Positions 9,495 through 18,206 of a stretch of 64,000 nucleotides of DNA are shown in pieces. The stretch is from Candidatus Epilinea brevis (GTDB lineage: Bacteria > Chloroflexota > Anaerolineae > Epilineales > Epilineaceae), in NCBI GenBank assembly GCA_016710785.1, contig JADJUE010000003.1, positions 496,001 through 560,000 of the forward strand. Direction: 5' to 3'. The notes beneath the pieces are model-generated. The model made no database searches and was not told the DNA's origin. It worked only from the letters and a program-made list of their open reading frames with translations. Every line of letters begins with the position of its first letter. The first letter of the stretch is position 1. A program made the translations under genes and the position numbers.

Positions 9495-9538
9495 GGTATC
9501 TCGTCCACAGGCGTCAAGGTAATACCGAAGGCTCCATA

Positions 9539-9579
9539 CGTCAAGGACTTGTCGATGTATTGCCAAGTGTATCTTGCCG
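9539..9579. promoter_or_regulatory. Divergent promoter/operator region of the CarH-type gene and the SDR39U1 gene
   Basis: On the minus strand a TTGACG (9539-9544) stands 17 bases from a weak TACCTT, a possible promoter for the regulator. On the plus strand a TTGCCG (9574-9579) precedes a weak CATTAT (9595-9600). Between them TGTAT occurs twice (9556-9560 and 9568-9572) with a 12-base period. On the minus strand this reads ATACA twice, reminiscent of the TACA cores in known CarH operators, whose period is 11. CGTCAAGG is also repeated at 9512 and 9539. The assignment as operator is inference. Confidence 0.35.
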
Positions 9580-9720
9580 GAGCAGGTGCCGAGACATTAT
9601 CATGGTATCGGCGATCCGTTCCTGTTGGACTGCTCTTGGAAGCGTTGAGGGAGCGGGTCGAACAGGGCCCGGACATCCCTCCGGACACCCGATGGGTCAA
9701 GCTCAGCGGAAGGTAAGAAC

Positions 9721-10632
9721 ATGCACATCGTCATCACCGGTGGCACCGGGCTGATCGGCCGGGCGCTGACCACCAGCCTGGCACAGGAGGGTCACCGGGT
9801 GACCGTCCTCTCCCGAGATCCGGCGCGCCATCCGTCATCGGTTGCTCGGGGCGTCACCGTCACCGCCTGGGACCCCCGGCGGCCGGAGGGTTGGGCTGGG
9901 CAGTTGTCGGGCTGCGATGCCGTGGTCAACCTGGCCGGCGCAGGCGTAGCGGACACCCGTTGGTCCGCGGCGCGCAAGACGCTCGTTCGCGATAGCCGGG
10001 TTCAAGCCGGGCAGGCCTTGGTGGCCGCGATCGAGCGGATCTCCGACCGGCCGCGCTGCCTCGTGCAGGTTTCGGGCGCGGGCTACTATGGAACCCGACA
10101 GAGTGGGCCTCTCGGCGAGGAAGCCCCTTCCGGCGACGACTTCCTGGCCTCCGTCTGCCGCGACTGGGAGGCCTCCACCGCGGCAGTAGAGGCCTTGGGG
10201 GTCCGGCGCGTGGTCACGCGCATCGGAATCGTCCTCAGCCGTCAGGGCGGCGCGCTGCCACGGATGCTGCTTCCGTTTCGCCTCTTCGTAGGCGGTCCCT
10301 TGGGCAGCGGCCGACAGCCCTTTCCCTGGATTCATATCTCCGACGTGATCGGCGCCTTCCGTTTCCTGATCGACCGGCAGGACACGGCCGGTGTCTACAA
10401 CCTGGCTGCCCCGGAGTTCCTGGACAACGCCGCTTTCTCCCGCGCGCTTGGCCAGGTGCTGCATCGCCCCTCCCTGCTGCCGGCGCCGGCGCCGGCCCTG
10501 CGCCTGGCCTTGGGTGAGATGGCCATGCTCCTGTTGGAGGGCCAGCAGGTATCGCCCGAGCGGCTTCTGTCGGCCGGCTATGCCTTCCGTTTCACACAGG
10601 CGCAGAAGGCATTGCTGGATATCCTGGCATGA
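9721..10632 (+). CDS. SDR39U1 / TIGR01777-type NAD(P)-binding epimerase
   Basis: This 303-residue member of the atypical short-chain dehydrogenases (YfcH, once called a SulA homologue) begins with a Rossmann motif GGTGLIGRAL. A 'SGAGYYGTRQSG' segment replaces the usual catalytic region, 'PFPWIHISDVIGAF' follows, and the C-terminus is of the DUF1731 type. Substrates of the family are unknown. A GGAAGG 7 bases before the ATG supports the start. It overlaps the next gene by ATGA and is divergent from the B12 photoreceptor gene, which is probably its regulator. Confidence 0.9.
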   Translation: MHIVITGGTGLIGRALTTSLAQEGHRVTVLSRDPARHPSSVARGVTVTAWDPRRPEGWAGQLSGCDAVVNLAGAGVADTRWSAARKTLVRDSRVQAGQALVAAIERISDRPRCLVQVSGAGYYGTRQSGPLGEEAPSGDDFLASVCRDWEASTAAVEALGVRRVVTRIGIVLSRQGGALPRMLLPFRLFVGGPLGSGRQPFPWIHISDVIGAFRFLIDRQDTAGVYNLAAPEFLDNAAFSRALGQVLHRPSLLPAPAPALRLALGEMAMLLLEGQQVSPERLLSAGYAFRFTQAQKALLDILA

Positions 10633-11144
10633 CGGCCGCCCCCAGGCCGATAGCGCCCGGGTCGGCCGATGGCCACCGCCGGGGCCGCCTGTTCAGCTAT
10701 CGCCACCAGTTCGAGGTGGAGGCACCGCTGGCCGCGGTGGCCGGTTTTCATGCCCGCTCCGAAAGCATGGGGGCCATCACGCCTCCCGGCATCGTCGTCA
10801 GGGTGCATCAGGCGCCTCCAATCCTGGGTGAGGGCGACGAGATGCGCTTCACCTTGCGTCTGGGCGGGGTTCTTCCCGTGCGCTGGGTGGCGCGCATCAG
10901 CGACGTGAGCGACAGCGGCTTCGTCGACACCCAACTGCAGGGCCCCTTTGACTTCTGGCGGCACGAACACCGCTTCGTGGCTGAGGGACCCCATCGGACA
11001 CGGGTCTATGACCACGTGGAGGCACGGCTTCGCAGGCATTGGCTTTGGACGGCGGTCGGCCTGGCGATGTGGATGGGAATGCCCTTGCTCTTCGCCTACC
11101 GCGCCTTCATCACCCGGCGACTGTTGCGCGGCCGAACAGCCTGA
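10629..11144 (+). CDS. SRPBCC-type lipid/ligand-binding protein with C-terminal membrane segment
   Basis: The 171-residue protein starts with a typical SRPBCC opening ('FSYRHQFEVEAPLAAVAGFH') and continues with 'GGVLPVRWVARISDV' and 'WRHEHRFVAEGPHRTRVYD', patterns of the START-like fold that holds hydrophobic ligands. Unlike most members it ends in one membrane-spanning helix (about residues 135-155) with a basic tail. Translation is coupled to the upstream epimerase through an ATGA overlap. SDR39U1 plus SRPBCC pairs are often found beside photolyase or LitR genes, so a role in light or membrane stress is plausible but unproven. Confidence 0.82.
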   Translation: MTAAPRPIAPGSADGHRRGRLFSYRHQFEVEAPLAAVAGFHARSESMGAITPPGIVVRVHQAPPILGEGDEMRFTLRLGGVLPVRWVARISDVSDSGFVDTQLQGPFDFWRHEHRFVAEGPHRTRVYDHVEARLRRHWLWTAVGLAMWMGMPLLFAYRAFITRRLLRGRTA

Positions 11145-11166
11145 TGGTCGGCGCGATTGTTATCGC

Positions 11167-11195
11167 TTGGCACTCTTGGCAATACCCCCTATAAT
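11167..11195 (+). promoter_or_regulatory. Strong orphan sigma-70-type promoter
   Basis: TTGGCA at 11167-11172 is followed after exactly 17 bases by a perfect TATAAT at 11190-11195. No recognisable protein gene lies downstream on this strand. The next gene (TetR) is on the other strand and ends at 11498. The promoter faces a strong hairpin at 11403-11433. Confidence 0.65.
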
Positions 11196-11201
11196 TCTCC
11201 T

Positions 11202-11436
11202 CGTCTCACGTCTGCAATCGCACTGTTACGGAAGAACGACGACATCAGGGTGCCGCTGTATTGATTCTCAGGGCTTCATGCGCTCGCGGTGCATACCGCG
11301 ATCATTTGATCCTTCTGGGAATTCCATTTGAGGGTTGGTGGGGGCGTCTCTGTCGGTCCCCCCGCTGCTAGACCCGACAACTATCGACCGACGACAGCGC
11401 ACGGAGAGGCGTGGCCTTTGGCCACGCCTCTCCACG
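11202..11436 (+). ncRNA. Candidate small RNA of about 235 nt
   Basis: The interval runs from the expected start point of the orphan promoter to the terminator-like hairpin. It contains local hairpins, such as CGCGGT-GCAT-ACCGCG at 11285-11300 and a GGGGG/CCCCC pairing near 11340-11365. It has no long reading frame with a ribosome-binding site; a 17-codon frame at 11279 is the best and is weak. I could not match it to 6S, SRP, tmRNA or RNase P RNA signatures. This accounts for most of the 353-base stretch without a protein gene. Confidence 0.35.
11403..11433. terminator. Terminator-like hairpin, 14-bp perfect stem
   Basis: GGAGAGGCGTGGCC (11403-11416) pairs with GGCCACGCCTCTCC (11420-11433) around a TTT loop. 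There is no U-run, but it lies between the plus-strand SDR/SRPBCC operon and the convergent TetR gene and could stop transcription from both sides. Confidence 0.7.
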
Positions 11437-11497
11437 TTAACGCGCCGGCCGATCGGGTTTCGGCAGTCGGCCCAGCCGGATGGACTGTCGCGCCGGC

Positions 11498-12121
11498 CTA
11501 TACGCCGTCTTCCAGGCCGCCCAGAACAAGGCCCTCCAGCCGCTCGGCCAGCAACTCGAAAGCCGCGCCGATCGTGGCTGCATCTCCCGAAATGCGATAC
11601 TCCATCAGGAGGCCTGCCGTTCCGCTCATCATGAGCAGGATGAACGGGTCGATGGGAACGGCCAGCCGCTCGCCGCTGCGGGATCTGACCTGGTCCAACA
11701 GGCGAGCGAGGTCTGTCTGGGTCTCGCGAGCGGGCAGGTCATGGCCAGGGGCCTGCCCGCTGGCACGCCGGATCTGCAAGAGCAGGTCCGGCTGCATGAA
11801 CTCAGGATGGGAGCGGGCCTGGGCCCATGTCAGGGCAATCCCGGCGCGGATGGCCGCCTTCAGATCCGGCGCCGCCAGGACGGCCGGCTCCAGAAGGGTC
11901 ATCAAGCGCAGGCGCGCCTGCTCCTGAGCTGCGGCGATCAGGCCCTCCTTGCCTTTGAAATGGTACTGGATCAACTGCAGGTTGACGCCGGCTCGCTCAG
12001 CGATCCGCCGTGTGGTGGCCTGATCGTAGCCATCCTGGTAGATGACATCCAGCGTTGCCCTGATCAACCGCTCGCGGGTTCCGGGGCGGCTGGTTGACGG
12101 ATCTGTCTCATTCGTATGCAT
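11498..12121 (-). CDS. TetR/AcrR-family transcriptional regulator
   Basis: This 207-residue repressor has the usual N-terminal DNA-binding domain (about residues 14-62, with '[20 protein letters not shown]'). A divergent helical ligand-binding domain contains '[16 protein letters not shown]', typical of the CecR-like C-terminal group. The ATG at 12121 lies 6 bases past a TTGACA-17-TAGCAT promoter, so the mRNA may be leaderless. It is divergent from typA. No drug-efflux gene is adjacent, so its target is unclear and self-regulation is possible. Confidence 0.9.
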   Translation of the reverse strand: MHTNETDPSTSRPGTRERLIRATLDVIYQDGYDQATTRRIAERAGVNLQLIQYHFKGKEGLIAAAQEQARLRLMTLLEPAVLAAPDLKAAIRAGIALTWAQARSHPEFMQPDLLLQIRRASGQAPGHDLPARETQTDLARLLDQVRSRSGERLAVPIDPFILLMMSGTAGLLMEYRISGDAATIGAAFELLAERLEGLVLGGLEDGV

Positions 12122-12127
12122 GAATCC

Positions 12128-12156
12128 ATGCTAGCGCCCCACCGCGGCAGTGTCAA
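12128..12156 (-). promoter_or_regulatory. Sigma-70 promoter of the TetR gene, adjacent to its start codon
   Basis: On the minus strand TTGACA (12156-12151) and TAGCAT (12133-12128) are 17 bases apart. The predicted transcription start is at or next to the A of the ATG at 12121. Confidence 0.6.
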
Positions 12157-12268
12157 TGCACCGGCTTCGCGCCAAGCGCCGGCCCGGCATGCTATGGTTA
12201 TGTGGTTGGCGGGTCGCCGTCTTCCCTATCACCACGCCCTCATCATCCCGTTTAAAGGCTCCTCATCC

Positions 12269-14107
12269 ATGCGTCGTCAGGACATCCGCAACATCGCCAT
12301 CATCGCTCACGTCGACCACGGCAAGACCACCTTGGTGGATGCCATGCTGCGTCAGACCGACGTGTTCCACGCCAAGCAGGTGGTGCAGGACCGGGTCATG
12401 GACTCCGGCGACCTGGAGCGGGAGCGCGGCATCACCATCTTGGCCAAGAACGCGGCCATCCGCTACCAAGGCACCAAGATCAACATCCTGGACACACCGG
12501 GCCACGCGGACTTCGGAGGCGAGGTCGAGCGCGTGCTCAACATGGTCGACGGGGTGCTGCTGCTGGTGGACGCGGTGGAGGGCCCGATGCCGCAGACCCG
12601 CTTCGTCCTGCGCAAGGCGCTGGCCTTGGGCCACAAGGTCGTCGTCGTGGTCAACAAGATGGACCGCCCGCAGGCCCGTCCAGAGGTGGTGGTCGATGCC
12701 ACGTTCGACCTGTTCATCGATCTGGGTGCCTCCGAGGAACAATGCGATTTCACCGTGGTCTATGCGCGCGCCCTGGCCGGCACGGCCTCCATGGACGCGA
12801 CGCAGCCGGGCGAGGACCTGCGACCGCTCTTCGAGGCGATCTTGAAGCTGCCGGCTCCGCAGGTGGCCCCTGACGAGCCCCTTCAGATGCTGGTCACCAG
12901 CCTGGACTACGACGACTACAAAGGACGCATCGCCATCGGTCGGCTCAGCGCCGGGCGGATCCGCCGCGGCCAGGAACTGGTGATGCTCGAGCCGGACAAG
13001 CCGGCCCGGCGCGGCCGTGCGGCCGAGCTCTTCGTGTTCGAGAATCTGGGTCGCCATGCTGTCGAGCAGGCCGAGAGCGGCGATATCGTTGCCCTTTCGG
13101 GGCTCCCGGACGTGGCTATCGGCGAGACCATCGCCGATCCTCAGACGCCGCGCGCCCTGCCTCCCATCCGGGTCGAGGAGCCGACGTTGCGCATGTCCAT
13201 CATGGTCAACAACAGCCCTCTCGCCGGGCGAGAGGGCAAGCACATCACCAGCCGCGTCATCGGCGACCGTCTGCAGCGGGAGTTGGAACGCAACGTCTCC
13301 CTGCGGGTCGAGCCTGGCGAAAGCGCTGATACCTTCATGGTCAGCGGCCGCGGCGAACTGCACCTGGCCATCCTGGTGGAGACGATGCGCCGCGAGGGCT
13401 ACGAGCTGGCGGTGGGCAATCCGGAGGTCATCACCCATGAGGTGGATGGCAAGCTCCAGGAGCCCTACGAGGAGGCCTTTATCGAGGTGGCCGAGGAGCA
13501 TGTAGGGGTGGTGGTGGAGATGCTCGGCCGCCGCCGGGCTGAAATGCAGGCCATGCAGCCCACCGGCGACGGGGCTATCTCCCTGACCTACATCGTCCCC
13601 ACCCGCGGACTCCTGGGCTTTCGCGGTTCCTTCCTTACCGCTACCCGCGGCACGGGCGTCATCCACACCATCTTCAACGCCTACCGCCCCTGGTCCGGGG
13701 AGATCGAGCACCGGGAGCAGGGTTCCCTGGTGGCCCACGAAACCGGCCTGGTCACCAGCTATGCCCTGAACATGGTTCAGGAACGCGGCGACCTCTTCAT
13801 CGAGCCCGGCATCGATGTCTACGCCGGGCAGATCGTGGGCCGGCGGCCGAAAGCCGGCGACCTGGTCGTCAATGTCTGCCGCAAGAAGCATGTGACCAAC
13901 CACCGTAAGTCCATCGCCGAAGAGGGCATCGCCCTGACGACACCCATCCGCCTCAGCCTGGATGAAGCCATCGAGTACATCGGACCGGACGAACTGGTGG
14001 AGGTCACCCCGCTGAGCTTGCGTCTGCGCAAGCGCGAATTGGATGCCGAGAAGCGCCAGAAGGGCGAGAAGCGCGCTCGTTACGCGTTGGCCGAAGCGGT
14101 GGGCTGA
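12269..14107 (+). CDS. typA: Ribosome-associated GTPase TypA/BipA
   Basis: TypA is a translational GTPase of the EF-G family that binds ribosomes, especially under cold or stress conditions. The 612-residue protein has G1 [11 protein letters not shown]3 [16 protein letters not shown]4 NKMDRP, and the TypA-specific C-terminal part with '[17 protein letters not shown]'. The ATG at 12269 gives the canonical family start ([11 protein letters not shown]). An in-frame ATG at 12116 would add 51 unrelated residues and overlap the TetR gene. No clear promoter or Shine-Dalgarno was seen beyond a weak TATGGT at 12191. Confidence 0.96.
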   Translation: MRRQDIRNIAIIAHVDHGKTTLVDAMLRQTDVFHAKQVVQDRVMDSGDLERERGITILAKNAAIRYQGTKINILDTPGHADFGGEVERVLNMVDGVLLLVDAVEGPMPQTRFVLRKALALGHKVVVVVNKMDRPQARPEVVVDATFDLFIDLGASEEQCDFTVVYARALAGTASMDATQPGEDLRPLFEAILKLPAPQVAPDEPLQMLVTSLDYDDYKGRIAIGRLSAGRIRRGQELVMLEPDKPARRGRAAELFVFENLGRHAVEQAESGDIVALSGLPDVAIGETIADPQTPRALPPIRVEEPTLRMSIMVNNSPLAGREGKHITSRVIGDRLQRELERNVSLRVEPGESADTFMVSGRGELHLAILVETMRREGYELAVGNPEVITHEVDGKLQEPYEEAFIEVAEEHVGVVVEMLGRRRAEMQAMQPTGDGAISLTYIVPTRGLLGFRGSFLTATRGTGVIHTIFNAYRPWSGEIEHREQGSLVAHETGLVTSYALNMVQERGDLFIEPGIDVYAGQIVGRRPKAGDLVVNVCRKKHVTNHRKSIAEEGIALTTPIRLSLDEAIEYIGPDELVEVTPLSLRLRKRELDAEKRQKGEKRARYALAEAVG

Positions 14108-14178
14108 GTCCACTGCCCGCCAGACCATGACATCGGCCCGGAATATCGGGCCGGACGCGATCCTGGCGCCCCTTGCCC

Positions 14179-14775
14179 TCAGCCGGCGCCAAGGCGATCC
14201 TCTGCCACCGCCAGGATCTCGCAATCGTCCCAGGAAGGGTCTTCCCAGCGGGTGGGCTTGGACCAGGCAACGGCAGCCGGATGCTGGCGCGCCTCGTGCT
14301 CGGCGACAAGCATCCGTTCCGTCAGCGCCTGGATGCCCCGCTGCAAGCGGCGCTGCACCGTTCGCCGGCAGCGCCCGGGCACCATCGCTATCAGGTCGAT
14401 CAAGCTCAGGTTCAGATCCGGGCGCAGGTAGAGGTGGTAGATGCCGCTCCATGCCTCCAGCTCTGGATGGTCCTTCTCGAAGTCGGCGCAGATGCGGGCG
14501 GCGATGGGCCAGTGGCGCAGGTCTCGTGGGGCTCCGCCACCGCCGGCACCCGTCTGGCGGCGCAGGCGCTCCAACTCTGTGGCCACCGTTTCACCCAGCA
14601 TGCGGCCCAACTCGAATTCCCGCGCCTCGAGCGTAGGCTCGAAACCGCTGCGGCGCGCGGCCAGGCGGACGCAAGCCAGATCGGCCAGGGGATTGCGGGT
14701 AGGGCTGCAGTGACGCGCCAGCTGACGCAAGGCGCTGCGAACATGCGCAGTGTCAACCACCGATCGGGCTTTCAT
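14179..14775 (-). CDS. Hypothetical protein with C-terminal helix-turn-helix-like segment
   Basis: I do not recognise this 198-residue protein as a named family. It begins with helices resembling the N-terminal region of many Chloroflexota STAND-type regulators ('NPLADLACVRLA', then an 'AWSGIYHLYLRPDLNLSLID' stretch). It continues with 'LIAMVPGRCRRTVQRRLQRG', which looks like a recognition helix. No ATPase domain follows, so it could be a free-standing version of that module. Four direct repeats lie 49-95 bases upstream of its ATG and may be its own operator. Confidence 0.7.
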   Translation of the reverse strand: MKARSVVDTAHVRSALRQLARHCSPTRNPLADLACVRLAARRSGFEPTLEAREFELGRMLGETVATELERLRRQTGAGGGGAPRDLRHWPIAARICADFEKDHPELEAWSGIYHLYLRPDLNLSLIDLIAMVPGRCRRTVQRRLQRGIQALTERMLVAEHEARQHPAAVAWSKPTRWEDPSWDDCEILAVAEDRLGAG

Positions 14776-14823
14776 GGACGCGGGACTCCTGGGTTCATGG
14801 CGGGTGGCGGGGTTACAGGGATC

Positions 14824-14877
14824 CGTTCAAAGAGCGGCCGTTCAAGGTCGGCGTTCAGGGACGGCGTTCCGATGCGG
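14824..14877. repeat. Four direct repeats of a CGTTCARRG...CGG unit
   Basis: CGTTC occurs at 14824, 14839, 14852 and 14865, spaced 15, 13 and 13 bases, with similar flanking bases ending in CGG. The array lies between the HTH-like gene and the divergent aldehyde dehydrogenase promoter. The regular spacing suggests cooperative protein binding. Confidence 0.6.
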
Positions 14878-14959
14878 CTGGCGATCCCTTCATACCGCCA
14901 GCATAGGCGGCAGGCGTTGCAAGAGCGTCCCTCCAGGCCACATCGGCGCCCTGGTCGCG

Positions 14960-14968
14960 TGCTAGAAT
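14960..14968 (+). promoter_or_regulatory. Extended -10 promoter of the aldehyde dehydrogenase gene
   Basis: TGC-TAGAAT fits an extended -10 element, and no good -35 is present. The expected start near 14975 leaves a short leader with GGAG 9 bases before the ATG at 15005. Confidence 0.5.
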
Positions 14969-15004
14969 GCCCGTTCCATTTCCACAAAGACGGAGTCTCC
15001 CGCG

Positions 15005-16525
15005 ATGAACGCCCTTCTCGCCAAACTCGGCCTGGCTGAACACAATCCCGGCGCCTGCATCGGTCCCGATGCCTGGATCACGGATCCCGCCGGCACGCCA
15101 CTGATCTCCTACAACCCCGCAACCGGCGAGCCTATCGCCTCGGTGGCGCAGGCGACCCGCGCCACCTACGAGCGGGTGGCCCAGGCCGCCGATCAGGCCT
15201 TCCGCGACTGGCGCCTGGTGCCGGCCCCCCGACGGGGCCTGGTGGTCAGAGACCTGGGTGAGGCCTTGCGGAGATGCGCCGAGCCCTTGGGCGAGCTGGT
15301 CAGCTTGGAGATGGGCAAGATCCGCGCCGAGGGGCTGGGCGAGGTCCAGGAGATGATCGACATCTGCGATTTCGCGGTGGGCCTTTCCCGCCAGATGTAC
15401 GGCTTGACGATGCATTCCGAGCGACCGGGCCACCGCATGTACGAGCAATGGCATCCGCTCGGGCCTGTCGGCATCATCTCCGCTTTCAACTTTCCGGTGG
15501 CGGTCTGGTCCTGGAACGCCGCCCTTGCCGCCGTCTGCGGCGACACCATGGTCTGGAAGCCCTCCTCCTCCACGCCGCTCTGCGCCTTGGCGGTGCAACA
15601 GATCTGCAATCAAGTGATGGCCGATCACGGCCTCTCGGGCCTCTTCACCCTGGTGGTCGGTGAGCGCGGCCAGGTGGGCGACCCGATGCTGGAGGACCGG
15701 CGGCTGCCGCTGATCAGCTTCACCGGCTCAGTGCGCGTCGGCCGACATGTGGCCCGAACGGTGGCCGACCGCCTGGGCCGCAGCCTCTTGGAGCTGGGTG
15801 GCAACAACGCTATCATCGTCACGCCGGAGGCGGACCTGGACCTTGCGGTGCGCGGGATCCTGTTCGGCGCGGTGGGCACGGCGGGGCAGCGTTGCACGAC
15901 GACGCGGCGGCTGATCGTGCACAGCGCGGTGGCCGACCCGCTGGTGGACCGGTTGGTGACCGCCTACGGCCAGGTGCCTATCGGCGACCCACTCACGCCG
16001 GGCATCCTGATGGGACCGCTGGTCAACGGCCGGGCGGTGGAAGACATGGAGCGGGCGCTGGCCACCGCCGTGGCGCAGGGCGGCACCGTGCTGACGGGCG
16101 GCGCCCGCCGGCCGGACCTCGGCCCCAATTTCGTGGAGCCCTCGATCGTCCGCATGCCGCAGCAGAGCCCGATGGTTTGCGAAGAGACCTTCGCCCCCAT
16201 CCTGTACGTTCTGACCTATGACACGATGGATGAGGCCATCGCGCTGCAGAACGGCGTGCCGCAAGGACTGTCCAGCGCCATCTTCACCCGCGATCTTCTG
16301 GAAGCGGAACAGTTCCTCTCGACCGTCGGCTCGGACTGCGGCATCGCCAACGTCAACATCGGCACCTCCGGCGCGGAGATCGGCGGGGCCTTCGGCGGCG
16401 AGAAGGAAACGGGCGGGGGCCGCGAGTCGGGCTCCGATAGCTGGAAGGTCTACATGCGCCGCCAGACGAACACCATCAACCATTCCCGTGACATGCCCCT
16501 GGCCCAGGGCATCCAGTTCGGCTGA
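15005..16525 (+). CDS. Aldehyde dehydrogenase of the ALDH7 (antiquitin / piperideine-6-carboxylate dehydrogenase) type
   Basis: The enzyme should oxidise an aldehyde with NAD, most likely 2-aminoadipate semialdehyde of lysine breakdown as in other ALDH7 members. The 506-residue length fits the family. The general-base Glu is in LLELGGNNAII, the nucleophilic Cys in GTAGQRCTTTRRL, and the cofactor segment in 'SFTGSVRVGRHVA'. The conserved ending 'GGAFGGEKETGGGRESGSDS' is typical of ALDH7. The ATG at 15005 has GGAG upstream. No other lysine-degradation gene is in the window, so substrate assignment rests on family resemblance only. Confidence 0.88.
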   Translation: MNALLAKLGLAEHNPGACIGPDAWITDPAGTPLISYNPATGEPIASVAQATRATYERVAQAADQAFRDWRLVPAPRRGLVVRDLGEALRRCAEPLGELVSLEMGKIRAEGLGEVQEMIDICDFAVGLSRQMYGLTMHSERPGHRMYEQWHPLGPVGIISAFNFPVAVWSWNAALAAVCGDTMVWKPSSSTPLCALAVQQICNQVMADHGLSGLFTLVVGERGQVGDPMLEDRRLPLISFTGSVRVGRHVARTVADRLGRSLLELGGNNAIIVTPEADLDLAVRGILFGAVGTAGQRCTTTRRLIVHSAVADPLVDRLVTAYGQVPIGDPLTPGILMGPLVNGRAVEDMERALATAVAQGGTVLTGGARRPDLGPNFVEPSIVRMPQQSPMVCEETFAPILYVLTYDTMDEAIALQNGVPQGLSSAIFTRDLLEAEQFLSTVGSDCGIANVNIGTSGAEIGGAFGGEKETGGGRESGSDSWKVYMRRQTNTINHSRDMPLAQGIQFG

Positions 16526-18206
16526 GGCGAACACGGGCACGCCCCGTCCTCCGGCCTCCGGCCGCTGGGGCTTCCGTCTGGCCTTGGCCGGCTGGGGCGC
16601 CGTCGCCCTGGCCGCGCGGCTCTGGCAGGCGGGGGCGCCCAGCTTGTGGCATGATGAAGCCCTCGAATGGCAGCGAGCCGGCCTGTCCTGGCCGCTCCTT
16701 CTGCGCGGCCGCGGTATCGACCAGGACCCCCCGCTGATGGCCATCCTCCTGAAGCCCTGGTTGGCCCTGGGGCAGCAGGAGGCCTGGCTTCGGGCGCCGG
16801 CGGCCCTGGCGGGTGCGGCTCTGGTGGTCCTCCTCGGCGCCGCCGCAGCTCGACGTTGGGGGCGGGACACGGGCTGCGCCGCGGCGGCTTTGGCGGCCAT
16901 GGCGCCGGTCCTGGTGCATTACGGCCAGGAGCTGAACCAGTACAGCGGCATGGTGGTTCTGGCGGTCGTCCTCTGGCTGGCCGGTGAAGGGGTGAGGCGA
17001 CGGGGGTGGCCGCGGGACTGGCAGCGCCTGAGCGGCCTGTCGGCCATCGCGCTGACCTGGCATTACGGGCTGGCCTTCCCGGTGGCCATCCAGGCGGCGG
17101 GGCTCTGGCGGCGGGGGCGGAGCCATTCAGTCTCCCATCCATGTCCCGCGGATCCAGGCCCCGCCGTCGACCGCAGCGCCCTCGCCGGACACTTCCTGGT
17201 CTGCGCGACGACAGTGCTGCTTCTGGCAGGTCTGGGTCTGGGCGAGCGGCTGGCGACGCCGCATAACCAACCGCGTCTCTTCGGGACGGGCGTGATCAAG
17301 GAGTTGGACTATCTGGCCGACCACCTGTGGCGGGAAGCCCTGGTCTTCTTCCTGACGCCCTTCGGCGGCGGCGGCGCTCTGTGGGTGGCGGGCGGGCTGG
17401 GCATGGTGGCGCTCTGGGGGGCGATGCTGCTGTGGCGCGGCGCTCTGGACATTCCGGCAGCCGCCGGCGCCGGCCGACACCTGGTCCTGCTCCTCGGCGG
17501 CAACCTGGCCTTGCTCTACGCGGCGGACATCACCGGGCTCTACCCCTTGGGCAACCGCTGGTCGCTCTTCCTGGCTCCGACCCTGCTGCTCTGCCTGGCG
17601 GCGGGACTCGCTTCCCTGGGCCGGGCAGCGCCGGCCTTGGGCCGGGGAGCCTTGGCCGCGACGCTCCTGGCCTTCTTCCTGCTCTGGCCGCAGCGCGACG
17701 CGCTGAACGCCGATCTGGCGGTGCCGCGCGAGCCCCTGCGCGCGGCGCTCGCCTGGCTGGAGCGCGAGCGCCGGCCGGACGAGCCGCTCTACCTGACCCA
17801 TGCGACGGCGCCGGCCTTCGCCTACTACGGCAGGGTTCCGGACCTGCCCCCAGCGCATTCGCCACCGGCTGCGGCACCGGGCGCGGCGACGGTCGTCGGC
17901 CTGGCTCCCACCGACCGTCCCCCGACGGAAGACATCGCCGCCTTTCTGTCCGCGGCGCGTCCGCTTCACCGCCTGTGGCTGATCATCGACCGCGCCGAAC
18001 CCGGGCAGGCCGCGGCGCTGGCTGAGAGGCTGCTGGCCACGGGGTGGCGACAGGGGCGGGTCTGGGAGCAGGCCGGCCTGCGGGTGGAGGCTTGGGACGC
18101 CGTGGTACCATTGACGAAAGTCCGTCTCGTTCGTCCCATCGGAGCCATGCATGTTCCTCGACCGTCTCGCGGGTCTGCTGTCGCCGGGTACGGACGCCAT
18201 CGGTGA
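16488..18206 (+). CDS. Polytopic membrane glycosyltransferase-like protein (GT39/ArnT superfamily)
   Basis: A very hydrophobic protein with about ten membrane segments and, near its start, 'SLWHDEALEWQ', where the Asp-Glu pair matches the first-loop motif of lipid-sugar-using GT39/GT83 enzymes. 'GQELNQYSGMV' and a TM-rich middle follow, and the C-terminus is soluble. It probably moves a sugar from a polyprenyl carrier outside the membrane. The start is uncertain: a GTG at 16488 is the only reasonable codon before the first membrane segment and overlaps the dehydrogenase gene by 38 bases. Its end overlaps the downstream methyltransferase gene by 56 bases, so the two are coupled. Confidence 0.75.
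   Translation: MTCPWPRASSSAEANTGTPRPPASGRWGFRLALAGWGAVALAARLWQAGAPSLWHDEALEWQRAGLSWPLLLRGRGIDQDPPLMAILLKPWLALGQQEAWLRAPAALAGAALVVLLGAAAARRWGRDTGCAAAALAAMAPVLVHYGQELNQYSGMVVLAVVLWLAGEGVRRRGWPRDWQRLSGLSAIALTWHYGLAFPVAIQAAGLWRRGRSHSVSHPCPADPGPAVDRSALAGHFLVCATTVLLLAGLGLGERLATPHNQPRLFGTGVIKELDYLADHLWREALVFFLTPFGGGGALWVAGGLGMVALWGAMLLWRGALDIPAAAGAGRHLVLLLGGNLALLYAADITGLYPLGNRWSLFLAPTLLLCLAAGLASLGRAAPALGRGALAATLLAFFLLWPQRDALNADLAVPREPLRAALAWLERERRPDEPLYLTHATAPAFAYYGRVPDLPPAHSPPAAAPGAATVVGLAPTDRPPTEDIAAFLSAARPLHRLWLIIDRAEPGQAAALAERLLATGWRQGRVWEQAGLRVEAWDAVVPLTKVRLVRPIGAMHVPRPSRGSAVAGYGRHR

Noticed and set aside
11279..11332. 17-codon leader peptide inside the candidate small RNA
   Set aside because: The ribosome-binding site is weak and no regulated gene follows on the same strand.
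12263..14452. 729-codon open frame on the minus strand opposite typA
   Set aside because: typA is certain from its GTPase motifs, and the antisense product has the Asp/His/Leu-rich composition typical of GC-driven shadow frames.
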